Shown piece after piece: positions 18,148 to 27,491 of a stretch of 64,000 nucleotides of DNA. Numbering within the stretch: position 1 is the first letter of the stretch; each line of letters starts with the position of its first letter. A program made the translations under genes and the position numbers. The stretch spans positions 1,116,001-1,180,000 of the forward strand of contig JAMQCR010000002.1 in assembly GCA_023702235.1 (NCBI GenBank), given 5' to 3'. This DNA is from Neobacillus pocheonensis. Lineage in GTDB: Bacteria > Bacillota > Bacilli > Bacillales > Cytobacillaceae. The notes beneath the pieces were generated by a model. It did no database searches. It worked only from the letters and a program-made list of their open reading frames with translations, and had not been told where the DNA came from.

Positions 18148-19039
18148 TTTCTTGCAAAAGAAATTTTTAAAAAGCTCAAAGAGTTGGAAAGGCAGGCTCT
18201 GAAGAAAAAACGGTATTAACATCATCCGAGAAATTTCATCTTATTGAGAAGACAATTCGTGAGCACCAATTAAAATAATATGCTATATATTTAAACATAT
18301 ATAGCATATTATTTTTTAACATATATATATATGATTTATTTATTATTGTTTTCTATATCATCATTATTATTAAGTATAAATTATATTATTAATAATGGTC
18401 ACCTGTAGTGTTAAAAGATAGAGGAAAGCATCTTTAACGAGTACTTGATCTTTATAAAAGATAAGACTAATATTTATGTTCAAATTATCAGAATTTCCCG
18501 TTAATTAATATACAGCGAAATTAGATGAAAGGTTATACGTAAAAGAAAAGATAAATGCGTTAGAATGAAAATCTCAGACATCCTAAATTAAGGGGATTTT
18601 ATGTTTCAATTCGGAACCATCTTAAAAACATTGGGAAAAATTTTATATTAGGACTTTTACCTTTTTTTATTAAATTATTAATTTTGCCCTAGAGTACTTT
18701 GTGTAATGTATTTTAAATAATTAGAGGCTGAATTTTCCTCTATGGTAGATAAGAATTTCAGCATACCTAAAATTCAATTCCCTGACGTGCAAACGTATTT
18801 GTTCTTCTTCGTGACGAGTTTCTTCTATTAAAATATAATTTATTTTTAAATTTCATTATAGTCCTGGACTATTAATTATAGTGGTCATTAGATGTTAGCT
18901 TTTAAAATGATTCACTGCTAGTCTGTGAATTTAATTATGGATTTTACACTATTTTGTTTACGCAAACTCTTAGTTCCGATAATATATAGTTATCGGAACT
19001 TAAAACCGGAAAAACCAGCCGTTAAGGAGGTTCGATATT
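18148..19039. other. AT-rich non-coding stretch
   Basis: No gene. Remnant text (KEIFKKLKELERQALKKKR, then TSSEKFHLIEKTIREHQLK in another frame) occurs at 18165-18280. A 17-bp perfect stem, AATAATATGCTATATAT (18274-18290) with its complement (18297-18313) and a T-run, follows. The rest is AT-rich up to the ribosome site of the recombinase. Confidence 0.4.
18274..18317 (+). terminator. Long AT-rich hairpin with T-run
   Basis: A 17-bp perfect stem and 6-base loop followed by TTTT. It has terminator form but is AT-rich, so termination strength is uncertain. Confidence 0.5.
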
Positions 19040-19988
19040 ATGTTAACTGAAAGTGGAAAATTTCTTCAGATTGATAATGAGAAACTGGAAAAAATAAAAT
19101 TCTACATACAAAACTCTAAAAGTAAAAACACCCAGAGAAGCTACGCATCCGACTGGAATCATTTCACAGAGTGGTGTGAATTGAATGGACGAGATCCTCT
19201 ACCGGCATCTGCTGGCACGCTTTGCCTTTATTTATCGGAATTGGCGGCGACACATAAATATTCGACCATACGAAGACGAGTTTCTTCTATTAATATGGCG
19301 CATAAATTCAAACATCATCTTCCACCTTCCAAGGAAGTTGAGATTCATGCCTTAATGGAAGGAATTAAAAGAGAGATCGGTACTCGGCAAGAACCGAAAA
19401 AGGCATTGATGCTACAGGTCCTTCCGCGCCTTAATCGATAAGATTGACACCTCAACTCTTATTGGAGTACGAGATAAAACTATTCTTTTATTAGGTTTTT
19501 CCCTGGCAAGCTGACGTTCAGAATTAGTATCTATTAATATAGAAGATTTAGAAATCAACGACTTTGGGATGGACGTAAGGGTTCGCGAAACTAAAACGAA
19601 AAATGATGATTTTATTAAAGGTGTTGTTTATACGTACAATGAATTTTGTCCAGTTAAAGCAACTAAAGAATGGATTAAAATAAGTAAAATCACTACTGGA
19701 GCGCTGTTTCGTTCCATTGATCGGCATGGAAATATCAAGGAAAGGTTGAGTGATAAATCCGTAGCACTCATCATAAAGAAATATATCGGGGAACTTGGGT
19801 TGGATGCAAGCGACTTTGCAGCTCATAGCTTGAGGAGTGGGCTTTCTACAAGTGCAGCCATGATGGGGATGACGGAAATAGCAATTATGAAACAAACGGG
19901 GCATAAAACCAGAGAAATGGTTGATCGTTACGTACAAGCAGGGTTGCGGTATAAAAACAATGCGAGCAGCATCTTAAAGAATTTATAA
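19040..19988 (+). pseudogene. Tyrosine recombinase, frameshifted, TGA at catalytic Arg
   Basis: Phage/Xer-type integrase. The N-terminal SAM-like domain (NTQRSYASDWNHFTEWC) is in the first frame, 19040-19441. A shift near 19410-19440 moves to DKIDTSTLIGVRDKTILLLG. A TGA at 19511-19513 follows in the phrase SLAS-stop-RSELVSI, exactly where the first catalytic Arg of the R-x-SEL motif should be, so CGA to TGA is likely. The rest is intact: HSLRSG (His/Arg II), GHKT and DRYV with the Tyr nucleophile. ATG start behind TTAAGGAGG. Not functional as read. Confidence 0.88.
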
Positions 19989-20110
19989 TTTACAATTTTT
20001 AGTGTGTTGGAGATTTGCATTTAAACGAAATTATCTTTCCTTTGGCGTACAATTACTCATCTAATTTCGTTCTATATAAATTGTCAGAACGATTCTGAGA
20101 TGTGTAAGTC

Positions 20111-20192
20111 GGGTATTACCTCCACAGTCTTCAAAACTGTTTGTGACCTGCGTGCCAGGTCAGGTGAGTTCGATTCTCACGCAGCCCCGCCA
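20111..20192 (+). tRNA. tRNA-Sec(UCA) 3' fragment, probable att site
   Basis: From the anticodon arm onward this reads as a selenocysteine tRNA. ACAGT-CTTCAAA-ACTGT carries anticodon TCA at 20131-20133. A 7-bp variable arm TGACCTG/CAGGTCA and T-arm GTGAG-TTCGATT-CTCAC follow, then GCAGCCCC, discriminator G and encoded CCA. The matching 5' acceptor strand (GGGGCTGC) is not found upstream, so the gene is truncated. Integrases often cut within the 3' half of tRNA genes, and recombinase genes lie on both sides, so this is probably an attachment-site copy and not a working tRNA. Confidence 0.7.
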
Positions 20193-20256
20193 AAAGTGTT
20201 GGTATATCAACGTTTTCAAACGTTTGGAATAATTTGGTTTGAAGTACCGTTTTACC

Positions 20257-20292
20257 GATAGACTGTGTAGGGTATTATCAAATAGACTGTGG
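20257..20292 (+). repeat. Direct repeat ATAGACTGTG before recombinase
   Basis: ATAGACTGTG occurs twice, at 20258 and 20282. The second copy is extended to TCAAATAGACTG (20278-20289), which recurs exactly at 24443-24454. ATAGACTGC also occurs inside the tandem array at 21717 and 21989. These may be recombinase core or arm sites. Confidence 0.5.
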
Positions 20293-20342
20293 AGCCTCTT
20301 TTGGTATGTTGGGAACCCCAAACAAGTGAAGGAGGCTTTTTT

Positions 20343-21401
20343 ATGGCAGAACAAAGCAAAAGAAAGGGAAAAAGGACCGTTGGGAACCGGTTATTCCTTG
20401 AGGAGGAAAAAACAAATACCAAAATAATGGATCAGGTTAAAACGCTTAAGGACTTATTTGAAACGTTTATGCGTGCAAAAGAGCTGGAGGGTCTGCGACC
20501 GCGGACTTTAAAGGAACATCGTTCAACATTTAAATATTTTCTATTATTTTTAGAACAAAAGTATCCCAGCATCGAATGCGCGATTGAAATCACAACCGAA
20601 GTGATTCGAGATTATGTATATTATATGAGTAAAGAAAAAAGGCTTTGGGATGATCACACCAAAGCATCCCGTCAATGCAAAACCGATAAAAAGGGACTGT
20701 CGCCTTTTACTGTAAACATTCGATTACGTACTTTAAAATGCTTGTTTAAATTTTTATACGATGAAGGACACCTCGATCATAATCCAACAGTTCGAGTCAA
20801 ATTAATGAAAACAGAAAAAGATACGATTGAAGCTTTTTCCAAACAACAAATTTTAGATTTATTAAGACAGCCGGATCAACGAACATATGCAGGATTCCGT
20901 GATTATGTGTTGATGTTATTGTTTTTGGATACCGGAATCCGTTGTAGTGAGGCATTAGGGTTAACTAAAAAGAATTTTGATTATGAACAAAAAACCATTA
21001 AAGTACAGGCAGGACTCGCCAAAAATACTCATGCACGAATCTTACCTTTATCCAAAAAAACAGCAAAAGCATTAAATACGTTAATAAAAGAAAACGGTAT
21101 ATTTGAGGATATTGATTATATATTTCTTTCTAACTATGGTGGGAAAATCGACCCGAGCTGGGTCAGGTCCAGAATAAAAACTTATGGAAAGCAGGTAAAA
21201 ATTGATAATATACGGGTTTCGCCGCATACCTTCAGGCACACGTTTTCCAAATTTTATATTTTAAACGGTGGTGATGCCTTTACCTTGCAGCGAATATTGG
21301 ATCATGCGACGATGAATATGGTTAGAAAATATGTACAAATGAATGGCGAAGACATTAAAAATCAACATCATCAATATAGTCCAGTTAATAATCTTGTATG
21401 A
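20343..21401 (+). CDS. Tyrosine recombinase, intact
   Basis: 352-residue integrase with complete catalytic set. There is a basic N-terminus, a SAM-like DNA-binding domain (RPRTLKEHRSTFKYF), then TGIRCSEAL with Arg I, SPHTFRHTFSKF with His/Arg II, LDHATM in the His/Trp position and the VRKYV Tyr nucleophile. ATG 20343 follows GAAGGAGG; upstream in-frame codons lack a ribosome site. Its C-terminus (QHHQYSPVNNL) matches that of the next recombinase (QHQKFSPVNKL), so the two are a related pair flanking a tandem repeat. It is probably the integrase of the element bearing the tRNA-Sec fragment. Confidence 0.9.
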   Translation: MAEQSKRKGKRTVGNRLFLEEEKTNTKIMDQVKTLKDLFETFMRAKELEGLRPRTLKEHRSTFKYFLLFLEQKYPSIECAIEITTEVIRDYVYYMSKEKRLWDDHTKASRQCKTDKKGLSPFTVNIRLRTLKCLFKFLYDEGHLDHNPTVRVKLMKTEKDTIEAFSKQQILDLLRQPDQRTYAGFRDYVLMLLFLDTGIRCSEALGLTKKNFDYEQKTIKVQAGLAKNTHARILPLSKKTAKALNTLIKENGIFEDIDYIFLSNYGGKIDPSWVRSRIKTYGKQVKIDNIRVSPHTFRHTFSKFYILNGGDAFTLQRILDHATMNMVRKYVQMNGEDIKNQHHQYSPVNNLV

Positions 21402-21427
21402 CAATTTAAATAAAAAGTTCGGTTCCT

Positions 21428-21458
21428 AAAGCTCTTAATTTCATTAAGGGCTTTTTTT
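21428..21458 (+). terminator. Terminator after recombinase
   Basis: AAAGCTCTTAA (21428-21438) pairs with TTAAGGGCTTT (21444-21454), followed by a T-run. Confidence 0.75.
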
Positions 21459-21532
21459 GATATCGTTTTATGAAATAAAAAAAGACGCTATTTTTTGTTG
21501 AAAAAACTATTTAATAATTACTTGGAAAACCC

Positions 21533-22020
21533 TATTGCTTTTCTTTATGACGATTTTGTAGGATGAATTATCAAAAAAAATAGACCCCGCTCTAGCCGGC
21601 AGAGAGAAAGCAAGTGATTTGATAGCTTAATGTATAAAAAGAAAAAAATTTAAAAATTTCTGCAAAGTCTATTGCTTTTCTTTATAACGATTTTGTAGGA
21701 TGAATTATCAAAAAAGATAGACTGCTCTAGCCGGCTGAGCGAAAGCAAGTGATTTGATAGCTTAATGTATAAAAAGAAAAAAATTTAAAAATTTCTGCAA
21801 AGTCTATTGCTTTTCTTTATAACGATTTTGTAGGATGAATTATCAAAAAAGATAGACCCCGCTCTAGCCGGCAGAGAGAAAGCAAGTGATTTGATAGCTT
21901 AATGTATAAAAAGAAAAAAATTTAAAAATTTCTGCAAAGTCTATTGCTTTTCTTTATAACGATTTTGTAGGATGAATTATCAAAAATGATAGACTGCTCT
22001 AGCCGGCAGAGCGAGAAAAA
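21533..22020. repeat. 136-bp tandem repeat array, 3.6 units
   Basis: Units begin at 21533, 21670, 21805 and 21942 (spacings 137, 135, 137); the last is cut at about 80 bp. Each opens with TATTGCTTTTCTTTAT and contains GCTCTAGCCGGC with a small GCTCT/AGAGC hairpin. Units differ by a few bases; two carry ATAGACTGC and two ATAGACCCCGC. No coding frame. Placed exactly between two recombinase genes. Confidence 0.85.
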
Positions 22021-22085
22021 GTTTATAGCAAAAAAATTCTTAAGTTCAGTTGTAGAAGTTTGAAAAAGAATAGGGGGTAACCTTC

Positions 22086-23062
22086 GTGCCAATAAAACAA
22101 AAAAATATAGACGAGGCTTTTGGAGATTATATTTGTTTCCTAGATATAGTCAAAAAAGGAAGCCTAGAACAATGTCGGAGCATAAAATCCATTTCGTGTA
22201 TTTCAAAAATTTCCTCAAACAAGCAGGATATACAGTTGAATTTGTACACGAGGTAACGGAAGAAATGTGTATTTGCTATTGGGTTTTTATGCGAAACAAA
22301 ATAAAATGGGCTGACCATAAAAGGATCGGTAGTAAATTAAAGAAGCAACAAGCTGGATTGTCACCAGCAACTATCATTCTGCGAACTCGAACATTAAAGG
22401 CACAATTTAACTACTATAAAAAGAAGGGGTATATCGAGGAAAATCCTTGGCAGGAATTTAACTTAGAAAATGAAGAAGCTACCCCCCGCTACTGGAATGA
22501 ACAAGAATTGACGAGGCTTTTCGAATCTGTTGATCGCAGCACCTTTGAAGGCGAAAGAAATTTTGCACTTTTCACATTTCTTTTAGATACCGGTGCTAGA
22601 ATCAGCGAAGCCTTGCAATTAAATGAATGGGACATGGATTTGGAGAGTGGAGAAGTATATTTTTCAGCTCAAATAACTAAAAATAAATGTCCGCGAACTA
22701 GCCCGCTCGCTAAAGACACCATTTCTTTATTAAAAAGCTTGTTTAAGAAAAATGCTTCCTACAGGACATCCGGATCTCATGCTGCTTTCATAACCGCTAG
22801 TGGAACAAGATTAAAATATTCTGGTGCTCGATATTGCTTAGTTAGTAAGGAAAAAAAAGCAAAAATTAAACGTCCCCACTTACATCAATTTAGGCATTCT
22901 TTTGCGGTTCATTATACGTTATCCGGCGGTGATGAAAGTTCTTTAAGGGACATCGGTGGATGGAAAACCGAAAAAGCAATTAAAAGATATCGAAAAATTA
23001 GAACCAATGAATTAAAAGTTCAACATCAAAAATTCTCTCCAGTTAATAAGCTGTTTATATAA
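22086..23062 (+). pseudogene. Second tyrosine recombinase, N-terminal frameshift
   Basis: Homologue of the preceding recombinase. The catalytic domain is intact: TGARISEAL (Arg I), LHQFRHSFAVHY (His/Arg II), GGWKTEKAIKRYRK with Trp and the Tyr nucleophile. The N-terminus starts at GTG 22086 (QKNIDEAFGDYICF) but slips one base near 22130, after which the expected RYSQKRKPRTMSEHK follows in the frame open to 23062. If translation could begin at ATG 22172, most of the protein would still be made. I treat it as damaged, with residual activity possible. Confidence 0.75.
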
Positions 23063-23143
23063 AATTAACTTGTAACAGAGTCCACACTGTCGTTTAAAAC
23101 AGGTTTTGTACAAAAAATTGGTTCTTTTAAAGGGGATGAAATA

Positions 23144-23332
23144 ATGGAAAAGCCAGTTGTCCAACTAACAGGCGTAGATTGTAACATTTTTTCAATAATT
23201 GGGAGAGCGGCGATGGCACTAAAAAGTGCTGGTCAGTCTGATCAAGCTAATAAAATGTGGGAAAGGGTTCAAGCATCAGATAATTATCAAGAAGCTCTGT
23301 CAATTATAATCGAATATGTAGATTGGGAGTAA
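23144..23332 (+). CDS. Small conserved mobile-element protein
   Basis: 62 residues beginning with VVQLTGVDCNIFSIIGRAAMALKSAGQ and ending in IIIEYVDWE. The pattern V-L-x-G-x-D-x-N-x-F followed by a small alpha-helical body is common in short phage and plasmid proteins of unknown role. ATG start behind AAAGGGGATG. It lies directly after the recombinase pair and is probably cargo of the same element. Function unknown. Confidence 0.65.
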   Translation: MEKPVVQLTGVDCNIFSIIGRAAMALKSAGQSDQANKMWERVQASDNYQEALSIIIEYVDWE

Positions 23333-23443
23333 AATTGTTCCCCCAATTACGATTGATTGCATAGTGGAATGCCACATTTTAATGATATTCATAAAGTGAA
23401 ATTAATAACTTTGATGTACGATTGAAAAGGATTATCGAAACAC

Positions 23444-23478
23444 AAAGAACCGCTGGTGCACACCTGCGGTTCTTTTCT
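23444..23478 (+). terminator. Terminator hairpin
   Basis: AAAGAACCGC (23444-23453) pairs exactly with GCGGTTCTTT (23466-23475) and is followed by T-rich sequence. Confidence 0.85.
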
Positions 23479-24311
23479 GAACTAAATGGCGGAAGCAGAC
23501 ATGCGTTTTTATCTTATTCATCGTTTTTCACTGCCAGTTGCGTCTCATATAGAAAATATGGAATCTATGTCTCAGACGAATATGCGGTGAGGGAATCGAA
23601 CAAAAGGAATCATGTTGACCATATCCCGTCGGGAAATCTATTATGCTTTTCAACTAAATTCAATGATGCCATGCATGAAGCCAAGAGTAAGGTTGGGGAT
23701 CCTTCCAGAAATCAATGGCGACCGGATGCAACAAGCTGATAGGATTCCATTGCATCAGGATGTTAAAGACCAACTAAAAGAAGCGAATGATGGAGGATAT
23801 TATTTCTGCTTTGACTCCTTTTTTTGAGCCATCATCCTGAAGCTTTCCGCTACCTACTTTAGCTGGGAATAGGCAGGCTCCATATAAGGGAAGATCCCTC
23901 TATTCGTTTCACGAAGGAGCATCGATTATTCCAAAAGCCGGAGGAACTCAACCCTGGAACCTATCTTTATCTATTTATGGCAGAAAACAGGAAAATAATG
24001 TTCTGTTCCGGTAATCCTCTTATGACATCTTTTGCGAAGGATTTGATAATCCCCGTGTTTCTCTAGATTAAACCAGCCAGGGTAACCCGACATGCTCTTA
24101 TTCCATAACTCGATGACCCGACTCTAACCTGCAAGGGTCCGGGACTCCAAAGGACCAATCATTATTAGTATCAGCCAGAATTGGGAGCATACCTACCTTA
24201 GGAAACACCCATGTTATCGACAAGCTAACATTGGCTGTCGTCCTTCTCCCAAAAAAAAGCTTAAAAAACACCCCCAAGGAAGTAAAGGGTTCCGTTTTGA
24301 GCCGCTTATCT

Positions 24312-24362
24312 AATAAAGAAGAAAACTCGCCAAAACGGGTGTGGCGAGTTTTCTTCTTTATA
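24312..24362. terminator. Strong bidirectional terminator
   Basis: AAAGAAGAAAACTCGCC (24315-24331) pairs perfectly over 17 bp with GGCGAGTTTTCTTCTTT (24343-24359), with A-rich and T-rich flanks. It insulates the recombinase region from the DUF927 region. Confidence 0.85.
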
Positions 24363-24507
24363 TGCCAAGTGCTATGTCAAATAACCGTTATCTCGGTATA
24401 GAATTTTTTGACTGAGGGAGTTGAACATGGCTCCAAATATTGTCAAATAGACTGCCTTCGGATGCCTATTTCGATTTAGTGAAAGAGCAGGGGGCTAGGG
24501 AATCGTC

Positions 24508-24663
24508 ATGAAACGCGTCTCCTCGAAATACCAGATTGGCAAACGTTCCCAAGACTGGATCAAAAGCATCGATTATTCCTTCGGAAACGTGGATATCACC
24601 AAACTAGGCTTGCTACTTGCGTTCGAAGCCCAAAATGGGAAATTGAAACCCCACGTATCATGA
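24508..24663 (+). CDS. Short hypothetical ORF, 51 aa
   Basis: ATG frame with basic N-terminus (KRVSSKYQIGKRSQDWIKS) and a hydrophobic middle. No strong ribosome site; unrecognised. It could be a remnant of a longer mobile-element gene. Confidence 0.3.
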   Translation: MKRVSSKYQIGKRSQDWIKSIDYSFGNVDITKLGLLLAFEAQNGKLKPHVS

Positions 24664-24793
24664 AGTTGATTCTTCCGGAAGCGCGAAAAGAGTTAGATCA
24701 AAAATTTTGAAAACGGATTCGAGAGAATAGATATCATAACCAAAAAAGCTGGAACCGTCTAGGGAAGTCAACAAAAAGAGTTGGTTAGGCTCT

Positions 24794-24946
24794 TTAGTCT
24801 TCGTAAGGCTCGAAATTTTCGGGTTTCATATGGTAGAGGTCGATTTCGCTTTGAACGAATCGCCGGAAATTCTCGATTTTTTCCGGTGGATTGACGGTCT
24901 TATTTTGATTCGGTGTGCCAGATCGTTCCTGGAAACCACTTTTCAT
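24794..24946 (-). CDS. Short hypothetical ORF or gene tail, 50 aa
   Basis: Minus-strand frame ending NFRRFVQSEIDLYHMKPENF and a terminal acidic PYED. The composition is protein-like, but the upstream start lacks a ribosome site, so it is probably the C-terminus of a truncated gene. Confidence 0.3.
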   Translation of the reverse strand: MKSGFQERSGTPNQNKTVNPPEKIENFRRFVQSEIDLYHMKPENFEPYED

Positions 24947-25069
24947 GCACGTACATAAAACGAGATGTCCTGTTCGGTCTCTTCCAGATGGTAGTTTAGC
25001 GATGGAACCAACCCCTTTCTGTCCACATTAAATCAAGAAAATGGTTTTGTCCCGGTTTTGTCTTTTTTT

Positions 25070-25476
25070 ATACAGTAACGTTACTCTGTTACCGCAGGAG
25101 ATCGTTGGTACATAAGTGTTTTCAGATTAACGGTAACGGACGGTAACGGACAAAACATACTTGCTGTTACTGCTGAAGCCGTTGGGACAGTAAGGACAGA
25201 ATAGAATTAGTAACAGGTAACAGTATTTATATATATATTCGTCTGGATATTATTCTTTTAATGATTAAAGACGGGAATGAATTTTTTATATAAGGATAAA
25301 TGTCATTTTTGCTGTTACTCGGTTACCATTTGACCTCAAAGCCTACAGGCTCTAATGATATAGCGGTAACAGAAGAGTAACAGTAAGTTAACAGCATGCA
25401 TTTTACAAAACCGCAAATTCCTTGCGGCTCTATGAGTAACAGCGGCAACGGGAGCGGTGTTACCTAGGTAACACCA
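25070..25476. repeat. GTAAC/GTTAC motif array, candidate origin
   Basis: Fifteen GTAAC or GTTAC pentamers lie in about 400 bp (for example 25075, 25080, 25088, 25133, 25143, 25166, 25210, 25217, 25314, 25322, 25366, 25377, 25436), where fewer than one would be expected by chance. Two are exact CGGTAACGGA direct repeats at 25131 and 25141. The last two form a perfect 20-bp palindrome at 25456-25475. An AT-rich tract (TATATATATA) lies in the middle. Next to a DUF927 replication-type gene this looks like iterons of an origin or binding sites of an element regulator. Confidence 0.6.
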
Positions 25477-25498
25477 AAAAAGACGCGCCAGGCGTCTT
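25477..25498 (-). terminator. Terminator of DUF927 gene
   Basis: On the minus strand AAGACGCC and GCGTCTT form a short hairpin followed by TTTTTT, overlapping the stop codon of the DUF927 gene. Confidence 0.75.
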
Positions 25499-27140
25499 AT
25501 TTGTATTGCTCAGGATCGTATGTAAAGTCGAATCCCCATTCTTTGACATTATCCGGATTCAGAATGAGCACGCGGGAATTATGACCATTCTTCTTAACTT
25601 GTTTGGATAAATCGCCTTTTTCCGTCGGAATAAGCCACCCCTTATCCTTCCAGTAATTTTTGATTTCATCTGCTTCCTTTCCTAGCGCTTCATCAACTGC
25701 AGCTACAACAAGGCATATCATTTCCTTGTGATAAATGGCGTGATATTGTGCAGGCTGAATGTTGTACCATACCAAATTACGGTTACCGTCGATTTTTTCG
25801 AGGAATTTAATGAGCTTCTGTTTGTACTTGTCAATGGTCGTATTCTGAATATTCAGCTTGTACAGCTCATCAATGAAATCTAAATCAAGTTCTAAATCGA
25901 AAAATTCGTTGACGAGCACACCTGCTGTATAGACTACCGCATAATGGGAAGCCAGCGTCTTTGCGATAAAGTCATCCGTAACATTGTATTTGTACAATTT
26001 TTCTTTCTTGGAGGTAAACATGGTTTCAATCTGTGCTAGCTCATCCCCGTTCATTTTTTTTAGTTTTTCGACGAATACTCGTCCAATCACTCCGTAATTT
26101 TCCCGCATCGCTTTATAGAGAAGGTCTGTCGGAGTGTTCTCGTCCATCGGCATGCCGGTTAATACGACAACGCGTCTTGCGGTACCGCCGCTTTCTGTAT
26201 AATCAAGCAGGCTGCTTTCTCCGTTTGACAGAAGCACGGTTTTCCAGTTGCTATTCGCCTGGAACCCTTTAATGGTTCCGCGTCCTTTTGTCTGACCGGT
26301 GACAAAAAAGTAAATCAGTTTCTCGAAATTTGCAGCATTGGCGCTCCTCGAGTTTTTCGTATCATCGAGCATAATCGGGTAGCTGTTTAAAAATTCCGAT
26401 TTACGCTCGACTTGAACTAAATTATCTGCCCATGTACCGATGAGTGAGAGCGTTCCCCAAACAGTAGTCGCGACTTTCATCAGGGTAGATTTTCCTTTTC
26501 CTCCCCGACCGCTGTAATCAACGATGAATGATTCCACATCAAGAAGCGGAACTAAAACAGAAGCAAACGAGCTGAGGATATAAAAAACGTTATCAGGCAC
26601 GTCTCGAACTTTCGCAAATACTTCACTCACCCATGACTCCACGGTCCCTCTTTCCACGAAAGCATCCATGATTTGCTGTGCTCCCTCTTTATCAGGCTGG
26701 ATTTTAATATCATCCGGCACATTTGGGTGAATCAGATGTCCTTTGACAAGTCCGATACGGCTCGTCATGAAGCCTTCGTTTAGCTCATACTCATCAATGT
26801 AGCGGTCGAAGTACTTGACCAGTTCTTTACTATTAACGTCTGTTACTGCGAGATCATCATCGGCAAGAAGCGTCAGGTCATTACGTCTTGAAATCTGAAG
26901 AGCGGGAACAATAACGCTTTTTAACTCATCGTGCTCTCTCCATGAAATTTCATAGAAACGCTTGCACGTTTCAATATGTTTGTACTTCTTTGAGATAATC
27001 GGAACCTGACGGCAGACAGGAACCCACTTGTCCTTACTTTTTTCCATCCACAACTGGTTTCTGATAACGCGGAAACCATAAACAATCTCATCCACCAGCT
27101 CGTCAAATGATAAGCCTTTTTTTACGCTAGAAATCTCCAT
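25497..27140 (-). CDS. DUF927 helicase-like protein
   Basis: 547-residue protein. The central DUF927 domain (about residues 110-370) has a Walker A loop in YSGRGGKGKSTLMKV, preceded by SFIVD. A Walker B-like PIMLDDTK and sensor-like TVLLSNGESSL follow. The family is a P-loop NTPase of plasmids, phages and integrative elements, thought to act in DNA replication like primase-helicases. Start ATG 27140 has GGGGGAG upstream. An origin-like GTAAC array lies just beyond its 3' end. I found no separate primase or relaxase, so this may be the remaining replication gene of an integrated plasmid. Confidence 0.82.
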   Translation of the reverse strand: MEISSVKKGLSFDELVDEIVYGFRVIRNQLWMEKSKDKWVPVCRQVPIISKKYKHIETCKRFYEISWREHDELKSVIVPALQISRRNDLTLLADDDLAVTDVNSKELVKYFDRYIDEYELNEGFMTSRIGLVKGHLIHPNVPDDIKIQPDKEGAQQIMDAFVERGTVESWVSEVFAKVRDVPDNVFYILSSFASVLVPLLDVESFIVDYSGRGGKGKSTLMKVATTVWGTLSLIGTWADNLVQVERKSEFLNSYPIMLDDTKNSRSANAANFEKLIYFFVTGQTKGRGTIKGFQANSNWKTVLLSNGESSLLDYTESGGTARRVVVLTGMPMDENTPTDLLYKAMRENYGVIGRVFVEKLKKMNGDELAQIETMFTSKKEKLYKYNVTDDFIAKTLASHYAVVYTAGVLVNEFFDLELDLDFIDELYKLNIQNTTIDKYKQKLIKFLEKIDGNRNLVWYNIQPAQYHAIYHKEMICLVVAAVDEALGKEADEIKNYWKDKGWLIPTEKGDLSKQVKKNGHNSRVLILNPDNVKEWGFDFTYDPEQYK

Positions 27141-27491
27141 TAGAACTCCCCCTATTTTAAAAAGAGGGAACGTCCCAAAAAATTTTTCCTTTTCATTGAA
27201 GGGTAGACAACAAATAAATAGAATACCATAAATGACAAATTAATTTTTCACCGCAATACCTTTTGAGATCCGGCGTTGGCAGCGACCGGATTTTTTCATT
27301 CCCTTGCGAATGTTATTCAGTGAATCACGGGCGAACCCTTTAAAACGTTTGCCCCTTTATATTATTGCACAACATTCCGGAGAATCCTTTTTCTACAATG
27401 ACTTTTGACATATGGTGATGTCTATTATTGAATGATTAATAATCAAATGCTTTTAGGATTAATGGAAGCAGAATTCGGAATATTCCCTAAT
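27141..27491. other. Upstream region of DUF927 with hairpin
   Basis: Contains the minus-strand promoter area of the DUF927 gene and a plus-strand terminator-like hairpin, ATCCGG (27268-27273) pairing CCGGAT (27286-27291) with a T-run. No gene. Confidence 0.45.

Larger units (their letters stand above)
23480..25069. other. Decayed non-coding stretch, 1.6 kb
   Basis: No convincing gene. Plus-strand frames around 23500-23830 and a minus-strand frame near 23970-24110 (KHGDYQILRKRCHKR, CHK end) are protein-like but lack starts. A strong hairpin is at 24312-24362. TCAAATAGACTG at 24443 repeats the sequence before the recombinase at 20278. Two short frames at 24508-24663 (+) and 24794-24946 (-) are listed separately. 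Confidence 0.45.

Noticed and set aside
19511..19513. Selenocysteine recoding of the recombinase TGA by the nearby tRNA-Sec
   Set aside because: The tRNA lacks its 5' half, the position normally holds Arg, the gene also carries a frameshift, and no SECIS-like hairpin follows the TGA.
21533..22020. CRISPR-like array
   Set aside because: The repeat period is about 136 bp with near-identical units and no variable spacers, and no cas genes are present.
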